Shown here piece after piece: positions 1-7,729 of a stretch of 64,000 bases of DNA. The translations under genes and the position numbers were made by a program. The notes beneath the pieces are model-generated. The model searched no databases, was not told the DNA's origin, and was given only the letters and a program-made list of their open reading frames with translations. This DNA is from CAVSWT01 sp963775245 (GTDB taxonomy: Bacteria; Bacteroidota; Ignavibacteria; Ignavibacteriales; Ignavibacteriaceae), in the NCBI GenBank assembly GCA_963775245.1, contig CAVZID010000019.1, forward strand, positions 186,001 to 250,000, read 5' to 3'. The stretch's first letter is position 1; every line of letters begins with the position of its first letter.

Positions 1-2
1 GG

Positions 3-80
3 GAAGTTGATAAAATTAATATTAAATCTAATTCTATTTCGGAATTGTTATTAATTGAAGTCCCAATGAAATTAGAATAG
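3..80 (+). CDS. 3' end of an unidentified gene, cut by the window edge
   Basis: One frame is open from the left edge to a TAG at 78-80, giving 25 residues that end in ...LLLIEVPMKLE. The other two plus frames stop sooner. The tail, with its IEVP-type ending, faintly recalls the last strand of small heat-shock (Hsp20) proteins, but it is too short to assign. It could also be a chance open frame. The next gene starts 117 bases later behind its own promoter. Confidence 0.35.
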   Translation, partial: EVDKINIKSNSISELLLIEVPMKLE

Positions 81-143
81 TATTAAACTTGAACCTGCAC
101 TTTTTGTTTCATATCACAAAATAAAATTATACAATCAAACTTA

Positions 144-183
144 TTGATAAATATTTAATCTCATTTTATATTTGTATGTACAA
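144..183 (+). promoter_or_regulatory. Bacteroidota-type promoter with overlapping palindromic operator
   Basis: TTG at 144-146 is followed after 20 bases by TATATTTG at 167-174, matching the Bacteroidota sigma signature (-33 TTG, -7 TAnnTTTG). A palindrome with perfect 5-bp arms, TTGTA-TG-TACAA (172-183), overlaps the -7 box and the expected start site. This is where a MarR-family repressor would bind to block transcription of its own gene. The autoregulation is inferred from position. Confidence 0.6.
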
Positions 184-197
184 ACAACTATAAACAA

Positions 198-626
198 ATG
201 AATAAAAAAGATTCAAAGTATTGCGGATGTTTATTATTCTCCGCAAATGCTTTATCACGAGTTATAACTAAAATGGCAGAAGAAGAATTCAGCATTACCG
301 GTTTAGCTCCTTCTTATGCATTTCTTTTAATGACGGTAAATGATAAACCGGGAATAAATCCTAAAGAAATAAGTGAACAGATGATGCTCTCCCCTTCAAC
401 AGTAACAAGGCTGATAGAAAAAATGGAAAACAAAGGATACCTTATCCGTGAGCAAAAAGGAAAATTTATTTCTGTTATCCCAACTAAGGAAAGTAAAAAT
501 TTGGATAAAAAAATTCACAAAGCGTGGAATAATCTTTACAAGCGTTACGCTGAAATTATCGGTAATGAAAATGCAGATAAATTAACTTCACAAATTTATA
601 ATGCCTCTAGAAAATTAGAGATTTGA
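198..626 (+). CDS. MarR-family transcriptional regulator
   Basis: A 142-residue protein of usual MarR length. The winged-helix DNA-binding part is at about residues 55-105 (SPSTVTRLIEKMENKGYLIR as recognition helix, then the wing). Helices at both ends would form the dimer interface. MarR proteins bind palindromic operators as dimers and release them on a ligand or on oxidation. A Cys-Gly-Cys near the N-terminus (YCGC, residues 8-11) could be a redox switch, but that is inference. The gene lies 50 bases upstream of a nucleotide-binding reductase in the same direction, which is the likely regulated partner. A palindrome overlaps its own promoter. Confidence 0.85.
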   Translation: MNKKDSKYCGCLLFSANALSRVITKMAEEEFSITGLAPSYAFLLMTVNDKPGINPKEISEQMMLSPSTVTRLIEKMENKGYLIREQKGKFISVIPTKESKNLDKKIHKAWNNLYKRYAEIIGNENADKLTSQIYNASRKLEI

Positions 627-676
627 TTTTATATCAATAATTATTAGATGAACAAACAAATTAAAAAAGGAGTAAG

Positions 677-1330
677 ATGAAAAACAAAAAAATTGGTATT
701 CTTGGTTCAGGCGATGTTGGAAAAGCACTTGCCGCCGGTTTTATTAAATATGAAAACCAGGTAATGATTGGGACAAGCAATCCGTCCAAACTCGATGAAT
801 GGAAAGCATCAACTGGCAAATCTGCAAATGTCGGCAGTTTTTCCGACACGGCTAATTTTGGAGAAATTTTAGTGTTGGCCGTAAAAGGGACCGCAGCAAT
901 TGATGTGCTAACTAAAGCAGGTGAATCAAATTTAGATGGCAAAACAATTATCGATGCAACAAATCCCATAGCTGATGCTCCACCGACAAATGGTGTTCTA
1001 AAATTCTTTACAAGCTTAGACAAATCTTTAATGGAAGAACTTCAAGCAAAATTTCCAAAAGCTAATTTTGTTAAAGCTTTTAACATTGTGGGAAATTCAT
1101 TAATGGTTGACCCGGATTTTAAAGGAATAAAACCAACTATGTTTATTTGCGGAAACAATGAAAATGCTAAAAACGAAGTTTCTGATATAACCAATCAATT
1201 CGGATTTGAAACAGAAGATATGGGCGCTGTCGAAGCAGCAAGAGCAATTGAACCTTTATGTATTCTTTGGTGCATACCAGGCTTTATTCAAAATAAATGG
1301 GGACATGCATTTAAATTATTAAAGCTATAA
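677..1330 (+). CDS. F420-dependent NADP reductase-like dinucleotide-binding protein
   Basis: A 217-residue protein with an N-terminal Rossmann fold. The glycine loop GILGSGDVGKALAAGF is at residues 7-22, followed by TSNPSK, the position that reads the adenine ribose phosphate of NADPH. This matches the NADP oxidoreductase (coenzyme F420-dependent) family. Members in organisms without F420 reduce other small substrates, so the substrate is unknown here. The start has a strong ribosome-binding site (AAGGAG, about 670). It sits directly downstream of the MarR gene and is probably co-transcribed and controlled by it. A GAGGC/GCCTC hairpin follows the stop. Confidence 0.75.
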   Translation: MKNKKIGILGSGDVGKALAAGFIKYENQVMIGTSNPSKLDEWKASTGKSANVGSFSDTANFGEILVLAVKGTAAIDVLTKAGESNLDGKTIIDATNPIADAPPTNGVLKFFTSLDKSLMEELQAKFPKANFVKAFNIVGNSLMVDPDFKGIKPTMFICGNNENAKNEVSDITNQFGFETEDMGAVEAARAIEPLCILWCIPGFIQNKWGHAFKLLKL

Positions 1331-1349
1331 TTTATTTAAAAAAATTTAA

Positions 1350-1383
1350 TTGAGGCACAAAGCCAAAAGGTCGCGGGCCTCAA
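1350..1383 (+). terminator. hairpin after the reductase gene, probable terminator
   Basis: TTGAGGC (1350-1356) pairs with GCCTCAA (1377-1383) around a 20-base loop that may fold further. It lies 20 bases after the stop at 1330. There is no strong U-tract (AAATTTG follows), so termination is likely but unproven. Confidence 0.4.
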
Positions 1384-1461
1384 AATTTGTATGCTCCCTC
1401 TTTCTTTCATCTTTATTACATCTATATTTATCAGCATAAATTATTAATAATTTAACAAATC

Positions 1462-1490
1462 TTGACACTTAAGCTTTCTAATTTTAGTTT
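1462..1490 (+). promoter_or_regulatory. likely promoter of yajQ
   Basis: TTGACA (1462-1467), 17 bases, then TAGTTT (1485-1490) followed by G. It fits the classical -35/-10 spacing and nearly fits the Bacteroidota TAnnTTTG box. It would give a leader of about 35 bases before the ATG at 1532. Confidence 0.45.
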
Positions 1491-1531
1491 GCAATCACAG
1501 GAAAATTTTAACATTTCGAAAAAGGTTAAAT

Positions 1532-2029
1532 ATGGCACAAAATCATTCATTCGATATTGTTTCCGAAATTGATTTACAGGAAGCTGACAATGCAGTAAAT
1601 CAGGCAGTTAAAGAAATTAATCAACGGTATGATTTAAAAGATTCACATACTACAGTTGAATTAAATAAAAAAGATAAAATTATTAACATCAATTCAAGAG
1701 ATGATTATGCACTTAAAGCAAGCATTGACATTCTTCAAACAAAATTTATTAAAAGAGGAATTTCAATTAAGGCATTAAAATTAAATGAACCTGAGCCTGC
1801 AGCCGGTGGTAGGATAAGACAAAAAATAGATTTACAAAGCGGGATTTCAAAAGAGAATGCTAAAAAGATTACTTCGCTTGTAAAAGAATCAAAATTAAAA
1901 GTGAATGCCCAAATTCAAGATGAACAGGTTAGAGTTCAGGGAGCAAAAATCGATGATTTGCAATCTATAATAAAATTGGTAAAAGATGCGGATTTAGATT
2001 TCCCTACTCAGTTCGTAAATATGAAATAA
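1532..2029 (+). CDS. yajQ: YajQ-family nucleotide-binding protein
   Basis: A 165-residue protein of exactly the usual YajQ length. It opens with the family signature SFDIVSEIDLQEADNAVNQA and then NQRYDLKDS. It ends with the conserved DLDFPTQFVNMK tail (typically ...LPLQFTNFR). The family has two ferredoxin-like domains and binds nucleic acids and, in Xanthomonas, cyclic di-GMP. Its role in this group is not established. It is transcribed alone from a promoter at 1462-1490, with the CPXCG gene about 100 bases downstream in the same direction. Confidence 0.92.
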   Translation: MAQNHSFDIVSEIDLQEADNAVNQAVKEINQRYDLKDSHTTVELNKKDKIININSRDDYALKASIDILQTKFIKRGISIKALKLNEPEPAAGGRIRQKIDLQSGISKENAKKITSLVKESKLKVNAQIQDEQVRVQGAKIDDLQSIIKLVKDADLDFPTQFVNMK

Positions 2030-2126
2030 AAATTAATTAATGAAAATTCCAATCGAAGGGTATTTACTCTGATTAAATAATTTATAAATTACCGGGTAGA
2101 TTAATTTGTTTTGAGGAGATGATTAT

Positions 2127-2342
2127 ATGCGAACAGATGATGAATTATCCTGGGTATGTCAATATTGCGGCGTTAGGAATTATGTTTGGGTTGACCTTAC
2201 AATCGATGGCAAACAGGATTTTGTAGAAGATTGCAGAATATGCTGCAGGCCCAACAGAATTATTATCACTGTCGATAATTACATTCAGAATGTCGAAGAA
2301 GATAATGCAGTAGTTATCGAGTCCAGGCCTAGCGACGAATAA
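2127..2342 (+). CDS. CPXCG-motif cysteine-rich zinc-finger protein
   Basis: A 71-residue acidic protein with two cysteine pairs, CQYCG (C11, C14) and DCRICCRPN (C36, C39, C40). This is the spacing of the CPXCG-type cysteine-rich family, presumed to bind one zinc ion. The conserved VEDCRICCRP block identifies the family. Its function is unknown; such proteins are found across proteobacteria and the FCB group. A good ribosome-binding site (GAGGAG, about 2113-2118) precedes the ATG. The gene is convergent with the small ORF at the end of the dcw operon, with only 3 bases between the two stops. Confidence 0.8.
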   Translation: MRTDDELSWVCQYCGVRNYVWVDLTIDGKQDFVEDCRICCRPNRIIITVDNYIQNVEEDNAVVIESRPSDE

Positions 2343-2345
2343 TGT

Positions 2346-2489
2346 TTAATTATTTATATGATTAAGCCGCGTTAAATTATTTTGCTCTTCTTGCACCTTC
2401 ACTGCGGATCGTATGGATATTATTCCTACTATCCCATTAGTAATAAGAATAGCAATAAAGATTACTCCGCAGATTTCCAGAAAGCTCAT
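2346..2489 (-). CDS. 47-residue single-span membrane protein downstream of ftsZ
   Basis: A short ORF with ATG at 2489-2487 and TAA at 2348-2346. The protein begins MSFLEICGVIFIAILITNG, continues with a hydrophobic stretch to about residue 26, then has a charged tail (RSAVKVQEEQNNLTRLN). A very good ribosome-binding site (GAGAGGAG, 8 bases upstream) supports translation. It lies 60 bases after the ftsZ stop in the same direction, behind an 8-bp hairpin, so it is probably the last gene of the dcw operon. I do not recognise the family. A single inner-membrane span with a cytoplasmic or periplasmic tail is predicted. Confidence 0.6.
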   Translation of the reverse strand: MSFLEICGVIFIAILITNGIVGIISIRSAVKVQEEQNNLTRLNHINN

Positions 2490-2506
2490 AGCGTAACTCC
2501 TCTCAC

Positions 2507-2532
2507 ATGTTGAGTTGGTCCATTCTCAACAT
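2507..2532 (-). other. hairpin between ftsZ and the small membrane ORF
   Basis: ATGTTGAG (2507-2514) and CTCAACAT (2525-2532) form a perfect 8-bp stem with a 10-base loop. There is no U-tract. It may attenuate read-through from ftsZ or stabilise the 3' end of the long mRNA. Confidence 0.45.
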
Positions 2533-2549
2533 CTTTAATGTATAATGAT

Positions 2550-3839
2550 TTAATCCATAATCATTCTTAGAAATGATGAACTATCTTCATCATCTTTTTC
2601 GTCTTTTTCTACTTTCGCTTTTTCTTTTCTATCCTTGTTAAAGTTATATCTTGTATCATCAAATTTAAATCCGCTTTTGGGCAGCTCGTCTTCATTTATA
2701 TCTTTTGTTTCTAAAGAAGACTTTGGACTTTTAACTCTTAAAATAGTTGGAACATCAAGATCTTCAGTATCAACATCCTTGTTTTCTAAAAAGTTAAATC
2801 CGCCTCTAAAAATATCATTGTCCTTGGGCTGCGTGTTTTCTGTTTTCGAATTTTTAGCAGAATAAACTTTTTGTGAACCATCAAAACCGGTCGCGATTAC
2901 AGTGTAGGAAACATAATCATTCATATCTTCTTTTCTTACACATCCAAATATAACATTTGCTTCTTCTCCTGCTGCATCGAAGATCACATTATTGCCTTCA
3001 TTAATTTCCTGCATAGTTAAATTGCTTGAACCGGTTACATTTAATAAAACACTCTTTGCGCCTTTAATATTTATACCTTCAAGCAGCGGACTTGAAATTG
3101 CTTTTTGTGCAGCTTCAATTGCTCTATTTTCTCCACTGGCAATACCACATCCCATTAATGCCTCGCCGCTCTGGTTCATTACTGATCTTACATCTGCAAA
3201 GTCAACATTAATTAATCCTTCAACAGTAATGATATCGGCAATACCTCTTGTTGCCTCATACAGAACTTCATTAGGTTTATCGAAAGCTGCAAAAGCATTC
3301 ATATTCTTGTCGAGAATATTTAACAGCCTTTCATTAGGAATCACAATTAAGCTGTCAACATATTGCTTTAATTCCTGGATGCCTGCTTCAGCATTCAGCA
3401 TTCTTTTTTTACCTTCCCATCTGAATGGTTTGGTAACAATACCAACAACTAATGAGCCGATACTTTTAGCTATTGATGCAACAACCGGGGCACCCCCTGT
3501 TCCAGTACCTCCGCCCATTCCGGCAGTAACAAAAACCATATCGCTTCCGGCTAATACATCGGCTAACTTTTCTCTATCTTCTTCCAGAGATTTTTTACCT
3601 ACATTAGGATCAGCTCCCGCACCAAGCCCGCGGGTTATGCTCATTCCCACCTGAATTTTATGAGTAGCGCTGCTGCTATTTAGAACTTGTGCATCAGTAT
3701 TTATTGCTACATATTCAACACCATTTAATCCCCGGGTAATCATACTTTCGATGGCATTACAGCCTCCGCCTCCAATACCTACAACTTTTAATACTGCAGA
3801 CATTGGTTTTGCCCTGTCTATTGTTGCGAATCCAGACAT
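2550..3839 (-). CDS. ftsZ: cell division protein FtsZ
   Basis: The tubulin-like GTPase that polymerises into the Z-ring at mid-cell. The 429-residue protein has the nucleotide-binding start VGIGGGGCNAI (20-30), the tubulin signature GGGTGTGG (109-116) and the T7 loop region NVDFADVRSVM, which completes GTP hydrolysis in the next subunit. After the globular part (to about 320) comes a charged linker. A short C-terminal peptide (SSFLRMIMD) takes the place of the conserved tail that binds FtsA. A perfect AGGAGG ribosome-binding site lies 7 bases before the ATG. It follows ftsA by 21 bases and is the last large gene of the dcw operon. Confidence 0.98.
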   Translation of the reverse strand: MSGFATIDRAKPMSAVLKVVGIGGGGCNAIESMITRGLNGVEYVAINTDAQVLNSSSATHKIQVGMSITRGLGAGADPNVGKKSLEEDREKLADVLAGSDMVFVTAGMGGGTGTGGAPVVASIAKSIGSLVVGIVTKPFRWEGKKRMLNAEAGIQELKQYVDSLIVIPNERLLNILDKNMNAFAAFDKPNEVLYEATRGIADIITVEGLINVDFADVRSVMNQSGEALMGCGIASGENRAIEAAQKAISSPLLEGINIKGAKSVLLNVTGSSNLTMQEINEGNNVIFDAAGEEANVIFGCVRKEDMNDYVSYTVIATGFDGSQKVYSAKNSKTENTQPKDNDIFRGGFNFLENKDVDTEDLDVPTILRVKSPKSSLETKDINEDELPKSGFKFDDTRYNFNKDRKEKAKVEKDEKDDEDSSSFLRMIMD

Positions 3840-3860
3840 AATGATCCTCCTAATTAGGTT

Positions 3861-5108
3861 TTATAATTCATCAAAAAATTGTTGCACTCTTTTTACGAAT
3901 ACTGAAATTTTATTCTTTGTCTTATCTTTCTTAGGTTTTATCAGCATTTGATACTCGCTTGATTTACCGCCGGGAACACCTCTAATTAACCCGGCTACCG
4001 TTGCAAACTCAGGACTTTCAATTTCATTTGACAATCCTTCGCCCAACTCTTGCGGAACACCCATTCTTGTTGGTAAACCAAATACTTCTTCTGCTAATTC
4101 AGGACAGCCGCGTAATAAGCTTCCACCGCCTGTTAATACGATACCAGCTTTAATTTTATTTTTAAACCCGGTGCTTCTTATTTCATTGTCAATCAAAGTA
4201 AAAAGTTCTCTCATTCTTAAGCTTATAATTTGAGTAAGCAGGCTTACTGGAATTTTTGTATTGCCTCTTGCACCTACCCCTCTAATTAAAATATCTTCAT
4301 CTTTTATGATTGCACTTTCTGAAGCATAACCATATTCTTTTTTTAATTTCTCTGCTTCTTCTGTTACAACTCCAAGCGATTCTCTTATATCATTTGTAAC
4401 TTGATTGCCGGCAACGCCAATTACTTTTGTATGTTTAATAGTCTTGTTGTGAAAGATTGCCAAATCAGTTGTGCCGCCGCCAATATCTATTAACGCAACT
4501 CCTAAATCTTTTTCACTGTCTTCCAAAATAGAAGAGCTTGATGCAATGGGCTGAAGAATATAATCCTGTACTTGAAGCCCAGCTCGTTCAACAGATTTTT
4601 TTATATTTTGAATAGCAGGAATAGAAGCCAACACGATATGATTAGTAGCTTCCAATCTTGAACCGGACATGCCGATTGGGTTTTCAATTCCACCTTGATA
4701 ATCAACAGAAAATTCTTCGGGAATTATGTGAAGAATTTGCCTGTCCGATGGAATTCTTATTGTTCTAACATCCGCTTCAAGCCTTTCCAGGTCAGCTTTG
4801 GTTATTTCTTTATCCTCGCTATTAATAGTAACGTAATTTCTATGACGCATGCTTGTAATATGTTCTCCGGCAACACCGACATTAACAGTTGTTATGTCAA
4901 AGCCTGCTCTGTTAGAAGCAATTTGTACTGCGGCCCTTATTGCTTCGGCGGTTTTTCCAATGTTCGCAACCAAACCTTTATGCAAGCCTTCGGAAACCGC
5001 AACTCCAAATCCTAAAATATCAATACGATTACCTTCTGTTTTTTCTGCAATCACAGCGCATACTTTTGTAGTTCCTAAATCCAGTCCAGCAATTATATTT
5101 TTTTTCAT
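3861..5108 (-). CDS. ftsA: cell division protein FtsA
   Basis: An actin-like ATPase that tethers FtsZ filaments to the inner membrane. The 415-residue protein has the actin-fold phosphate motifs DLGTTKV (10-16) and IDIGGGTTDLAIF, and the adenosine motif TGGGSLLRG. It ends in a predicted amphipathic helix (VFVKRVQQFFDEL), the usual membrane-targeting sequence. Its ATG overlaps the ftsQ stop (ATGA), which implies coupled translation, and ftsZ follows 21 bases later. This ftsQ-ftsA-ftsZ order is the classical one. Confidence 0.97.
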   Translation of the reverse strand: MKKNIIAGLDLGTTKVCAVIAEKTEGNRIDILGFGVAVSEGLHKGLVANIGKTAEAIRAAVQIASNRAGFDITTVNVGVAGEHITSMRHRNYVTINSEDKEITKADLERLEADVRTIRIPSDRQILHIIPEEFSVDYQGGIENPIGMSGSRLEATNHIVLASIPAIQNIKKSVERAGLQVQDYILQPIASSSSILEDSEKDLGVALIDIGGGTTDLAIFHNKTIKHTKVIGVAGNQVTNDIRESLGVVTEEAEKLKKEYGYASESAIIKDEDILIRGVGARGNTKIPVSLLTQIISLRMRELFTLIDNEIRSTGFKNKIKAGIVLTGGGSLLRGCPELAEEVFGLPTRMGVPQELGEGLSNEIESPEFATVAGLIRGVPGGKSSEYQMLIKPKKDKTKNKISVFVKRVQQFFDEL

Positions 5109-5875
5109 TCAACTAAACCCGTTCCATTTGCATTACCAAGAAATACTTCATTTGCGAAACGTAAATCAACATAATTGCTTTTTGTAATATCAACGTTGGT
5201 TTCTATTTTACCTTCCCATAAAATTTCTAAGTAAACAATTTTCTTTGCTTCATCCCCTCTTCCAAAGATAACCGAAGGTTTCAAACCTGAAAAAGTTAAA
5301 ACTATGTCTCCGCCTTTACCTAAATTTATTTCAGATAACCTTTTTAAAATGTTTTCATTAGTTAAATTAATAGCTTCAATTATTCTAAATGCATTTCTTG
5401 TATCATCGTTCTTTAAAATCTCCAAAGGTTTTATTTTATCTTTCTCTTTTAAGTTGCTGATAATCGGGTAGTCGACATACTTTGTGTTTTCATAATAAGG
5501 CAGCACTTGAAAATCTTCTGTTATAAAGTGAGCCTCGCCTCCATCCAAAAGAATCGCTTTTATTTTCTTCTCAGTAATTTCAACGGATACAATATTGTTA
5601 TTTTCAAATTCTACATCAGCAAATTCTACATAAGGATGCTTTTCAAATCTATCTTTAATTACCCTCAAAGTTAATCCGCTGAGTGATGAATCTTTATCAA
5701 GTTTAGTAAAATGCAGGTAATCTTTTTCAGGCAATAAATTATTTCCGCTTAATTTTATCATTTGAATTTTTCTGTCTTCCATTTTATTGTTGATCATAAA
5801 TGTTAAATAAATTAAAAGTGAAATTAATAAAACAAAAAGTACTGTTCCTAATATTTTACCTTTTTTTTCAGGCAT
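5105..5875 (-). CDS. ftsQ: cell division protein FtsQ (POTRA-domain)
   Basis: A bitopic inner-membrane protein that links FtsZ-ring assembly to the FtsL/FtsW/FtsI synthase. The 256-residue protein has a short basic cytoplasmic start, one membrane span at about residues 9-27, then a POTRA-like segment (IKLSGNNLLP... to about 105) with the typical HPYVEFADVEFENNNIVSVEITE pattern. The rest would be the periplasmic beta domain. Sequence conservation in FtsQ is low, so the call rests on topology, the POTRA pattern and position between murC (6 bases upstream) and ftsA (4-base overlap). Confidence 0.88.
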   Translation of the reverse strand: MPEKKGKILGTVLFVLLISLLIYLTFMINNKMEDRKIQMIKLSGNNLLPEKDYLHFTKLDKDSSLSGLTLRVIKDRFEKHPYVEFADVEFENNNIVSVEITEKKIKAILLDGGEAHFITEDFQVLPYYENTKYVDYPIISNLKEKDKIKPLEILKNDDTRNAFRIIEAINLTNENILKRLSEINLGKGGDIVLTFSGLKPSVIFGRGDEAKKIVYLEILWEGKIETNVDITKSNYVDLRFANEVFLGNANGTGLVE

Positions 5876-5881
5876 AAAAAT

Positions 5882-7252
5882 TTATTTCTTAAGTTGATCA
5901 ACAAATTTTTCTCCGTATCTCCAAATATCTCCGGCACCCATTGTAATAATTATATCACCGTCTTTTTTTATTTCCATTACTTTATTAGGCACATCATTCT
6001 TATCAGGTATATAAAAAACATTTTTATGCCCGAATTTTTTTGCAACATCCGCTATCAACTGTCCTGTAATACCTTCAATCGGTTCTTCCCGTGCCGGATA
6101 AATATCTGTACAAATAAAAATATCAGAATTTAAAAATGATCTTCCGAATTCCTGGTAAAAATCTCTAGTTCGTGTATAAAGATGCGGCTGAAAAATTGCA
6201 ATCAATCTTCTGTTCCAACCTGCTCTAACAGCAGCTAAAGTGGCACTTGTCTCTGTAGGATGATGAGCATAATCATCAACCACTAAAATTTCTTTATTAT
6301 ATTTTATTTCAAATCTTCTATAAACTCCTGAAAATGATTCGAGTGCTTTTTTTATTGTTGAAAAATCAATATCAAGTTTTTTAGCTATGCAGACTGCAAC
6401 TAAAGAATTTTTTACGTTATGAATTCCCGGAACTTTCAAAATAATGCGCCCAAGATTTTCTCCCATAAAGTTCACACTAAAAGAACTTGAAAATTCATTA
6501 TGAGTAATATCAACCGCTCTTATATCTGCTTGAGTTGTTAGGCCATAAGTTATAACTTTTTTCTCCAGGCTTGGGATAATATCCTGAAGCGCAGGCTCAT
6601 CCAAACAAAGAACTACAAAACCATAGAACGGAACTTTGTTCGCAAACTCAATAAATGCTGTTTTTATATCATCAAGGTCTTTGTAAGTATCAAGATGTTC
6701 TTTTTCCAAAGTTGTAATTGCTGCTATTGTAGGAGTCAATTTCAAAAATGTTCTATCGAATTCATCTGCTTCAACTACAATAAATTCACCTTCACCTAAA
6801 CGAGCATTTGTTCCGCCAAGTCCGCTTAATTTTCCTCCAACAATAATCGTTGGGTCAATACCCCCTTCAGTCAATGTTAATCCCACCATTGATGTTGTAG
6901 TAGTTTTACCATGAGTTCCGGCAATACCAATTCCATATTTCATACGCATACATTCGGCAAGCATCTCGGAACGCTTAATAATAGGTATCTTCCTTTCAAT
7001 AGCTGCTTTCACTTCCGGGTTATCTGTGTGAACCGCAGAAGAGTAAACTAATACATCTGCGTCATGTAAATTTTCAGGTGAATGGCCTTCATAAATTTTC
7101 ATTCCAAGTTCACTTAAACGATTAGTGATTTCACTTAGGCTTCTGTCCGAACCCGATATTTCAAAACCTTGATTAAGTAATATCTCAGCAATACCGCTCA
7201 TTCCAATTCCGCCGATTCCAACAAAGTGAACTTTTTTAATATTCTTAAACAT
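5882..7252 (-). CDS. murC: UDP-N-acetylmuramate-L-alanine ligase MurC
   Basis: Adds L-alanine to UDP-MurNAc with ATP, the first peptide step of cytoplasmic peptidoglycan precursor synthesis. The 456-residue protein has the N-terminal UDP-binding loop VGIGGIGMSGIAE (11-23), the ATP loop GTHGKTTTT (112-120) and the Mur-ligase central motif VEADEFDRTF. A VDDYAHHPTE motif lies in the C-terminal part. The start abuts the stop of the upstream PH-like membrane gene with no gap. In many relatives murB lies next to murC, but it is absent here. Confidence 0.97.
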   Translation of the reverse strand: MFKNIKKVHFVGIGGIGMSGIAEILLNQGFEISGSDRSLSEITNRLSELGMKIYEGHSPENLHDADVLVYSSAVHTDNPEVKAAIERKIPIIKRSEMLAECMRMKYGIGIAGTHGKTTTTSMVGLTLTEGGIDPTIIVGGKLSGLGGTNARLGEGEFIVVEADEFDRTFLKLTPTIAAITTLEKEHLDTYKDLDDIKTAFIEFANKVPFYGFVVLCLDEPALQDIIPSLEKKVITYGLTTQADIRAVDITHNEFSSSFSVNFMGENLGRIILKVPGIHNVKNSLVAVCIAKKLDIDFSTIKKALESFSGVYRRFEIKYNKEILVVDDYAHHPTETSATLAAVRAGWNRRLIAIFQPHLYTRTRDFYQEFGRSFLNSDIFICTDIYPAREEPIEGITGQLIADVAKKFGHKNVFYIPDKNDVPNKVMEIKKDGDIIITMGAGDIWRYGEKFVDQLKK

Positions 7253-7729
7253 TTATTTCTTCTCTAAAGAATCTTTAATTGATTGAATTTTTTTCATTAA
7301 TAGTTCTTCATTTTCATAATCTAAAGGTCGAATAATCAAAAGGCGTTTTCTTCGAAGAACTTTCATTCTTACTAATCTAAATGCTTTTGCATTAATTCTT
7401 CTTTGTCCCTTTGAAAATTTTATTGACACAATATCATTTAATTGAAAACTTTTTCTTTTATACCTGTTCACAAAAGTAATTTCATTGTCAGTAATTTCCA
7501 GGTACTTATTCTTATATAAATTGTAAACCAAACTCACAATCGAAACGAAAACAATTATCGCAAGCAAATACACAATTGGGTCTTTTACAATTAGCTTAAA
7601 TTCATCTTCAACAAATTCGCCGCGGATGATTACATAAATCACAAGCACTACAAAATAAATTATCGTCGACTGATAATAGAACGACATATTATATTTGAAA
7701 ATCAGCCTATTACTTTGTGATTCACTCAT
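7253..7729 (-). CDS. unnamed two-span membrane protein with PH-like domain, inside the dcw operon
   Basis: A 158-residue protein. Two predicted membrane spans (about 20-37 and 52-70) are followed by a basic soluble part (YLEITDNEITFVNRYKRKSF...) that resembles bacterial PH (bPH-type) domains. Its ATG overlaps the murG stop by 4 bases (ATGA), and its stop abuts the murC start, so it is translated as part of the cell-wall operon. I do not recognise a named family. The context suggests a role at the membrane in lipid II synthesis or division. The PH-like reading is tentative. Confidence 0.75.
   Translation of the reverse strand: MSESQSNRLIFKYNMSFYYQSTIIYFVVLVIYVIIRGEFVEDEFKLIVKDPIVYLLAIIVFVSIVSLVYNLYKNKYLEITDNEITFVNRYKRKSFQLNDIVSIKFSKGQRRINAKAFRLVRMKVLRRKRLLIIRPLDYENEELLMKKIQSIKDSLEKK

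Noticed and set aside
1350..1400. A possible fragment of a cyclic di-GMP (GEMM) riboswitch: GCACAAAGCC...GGGCCTC in front of yajQ
   Set aside because: Only the 3' half of the consensus is suggested. The 5' half (GGGCAAACC and its stem) is missing, and the hairpin follows the stop of the upstream gene, so a terminator fits better.
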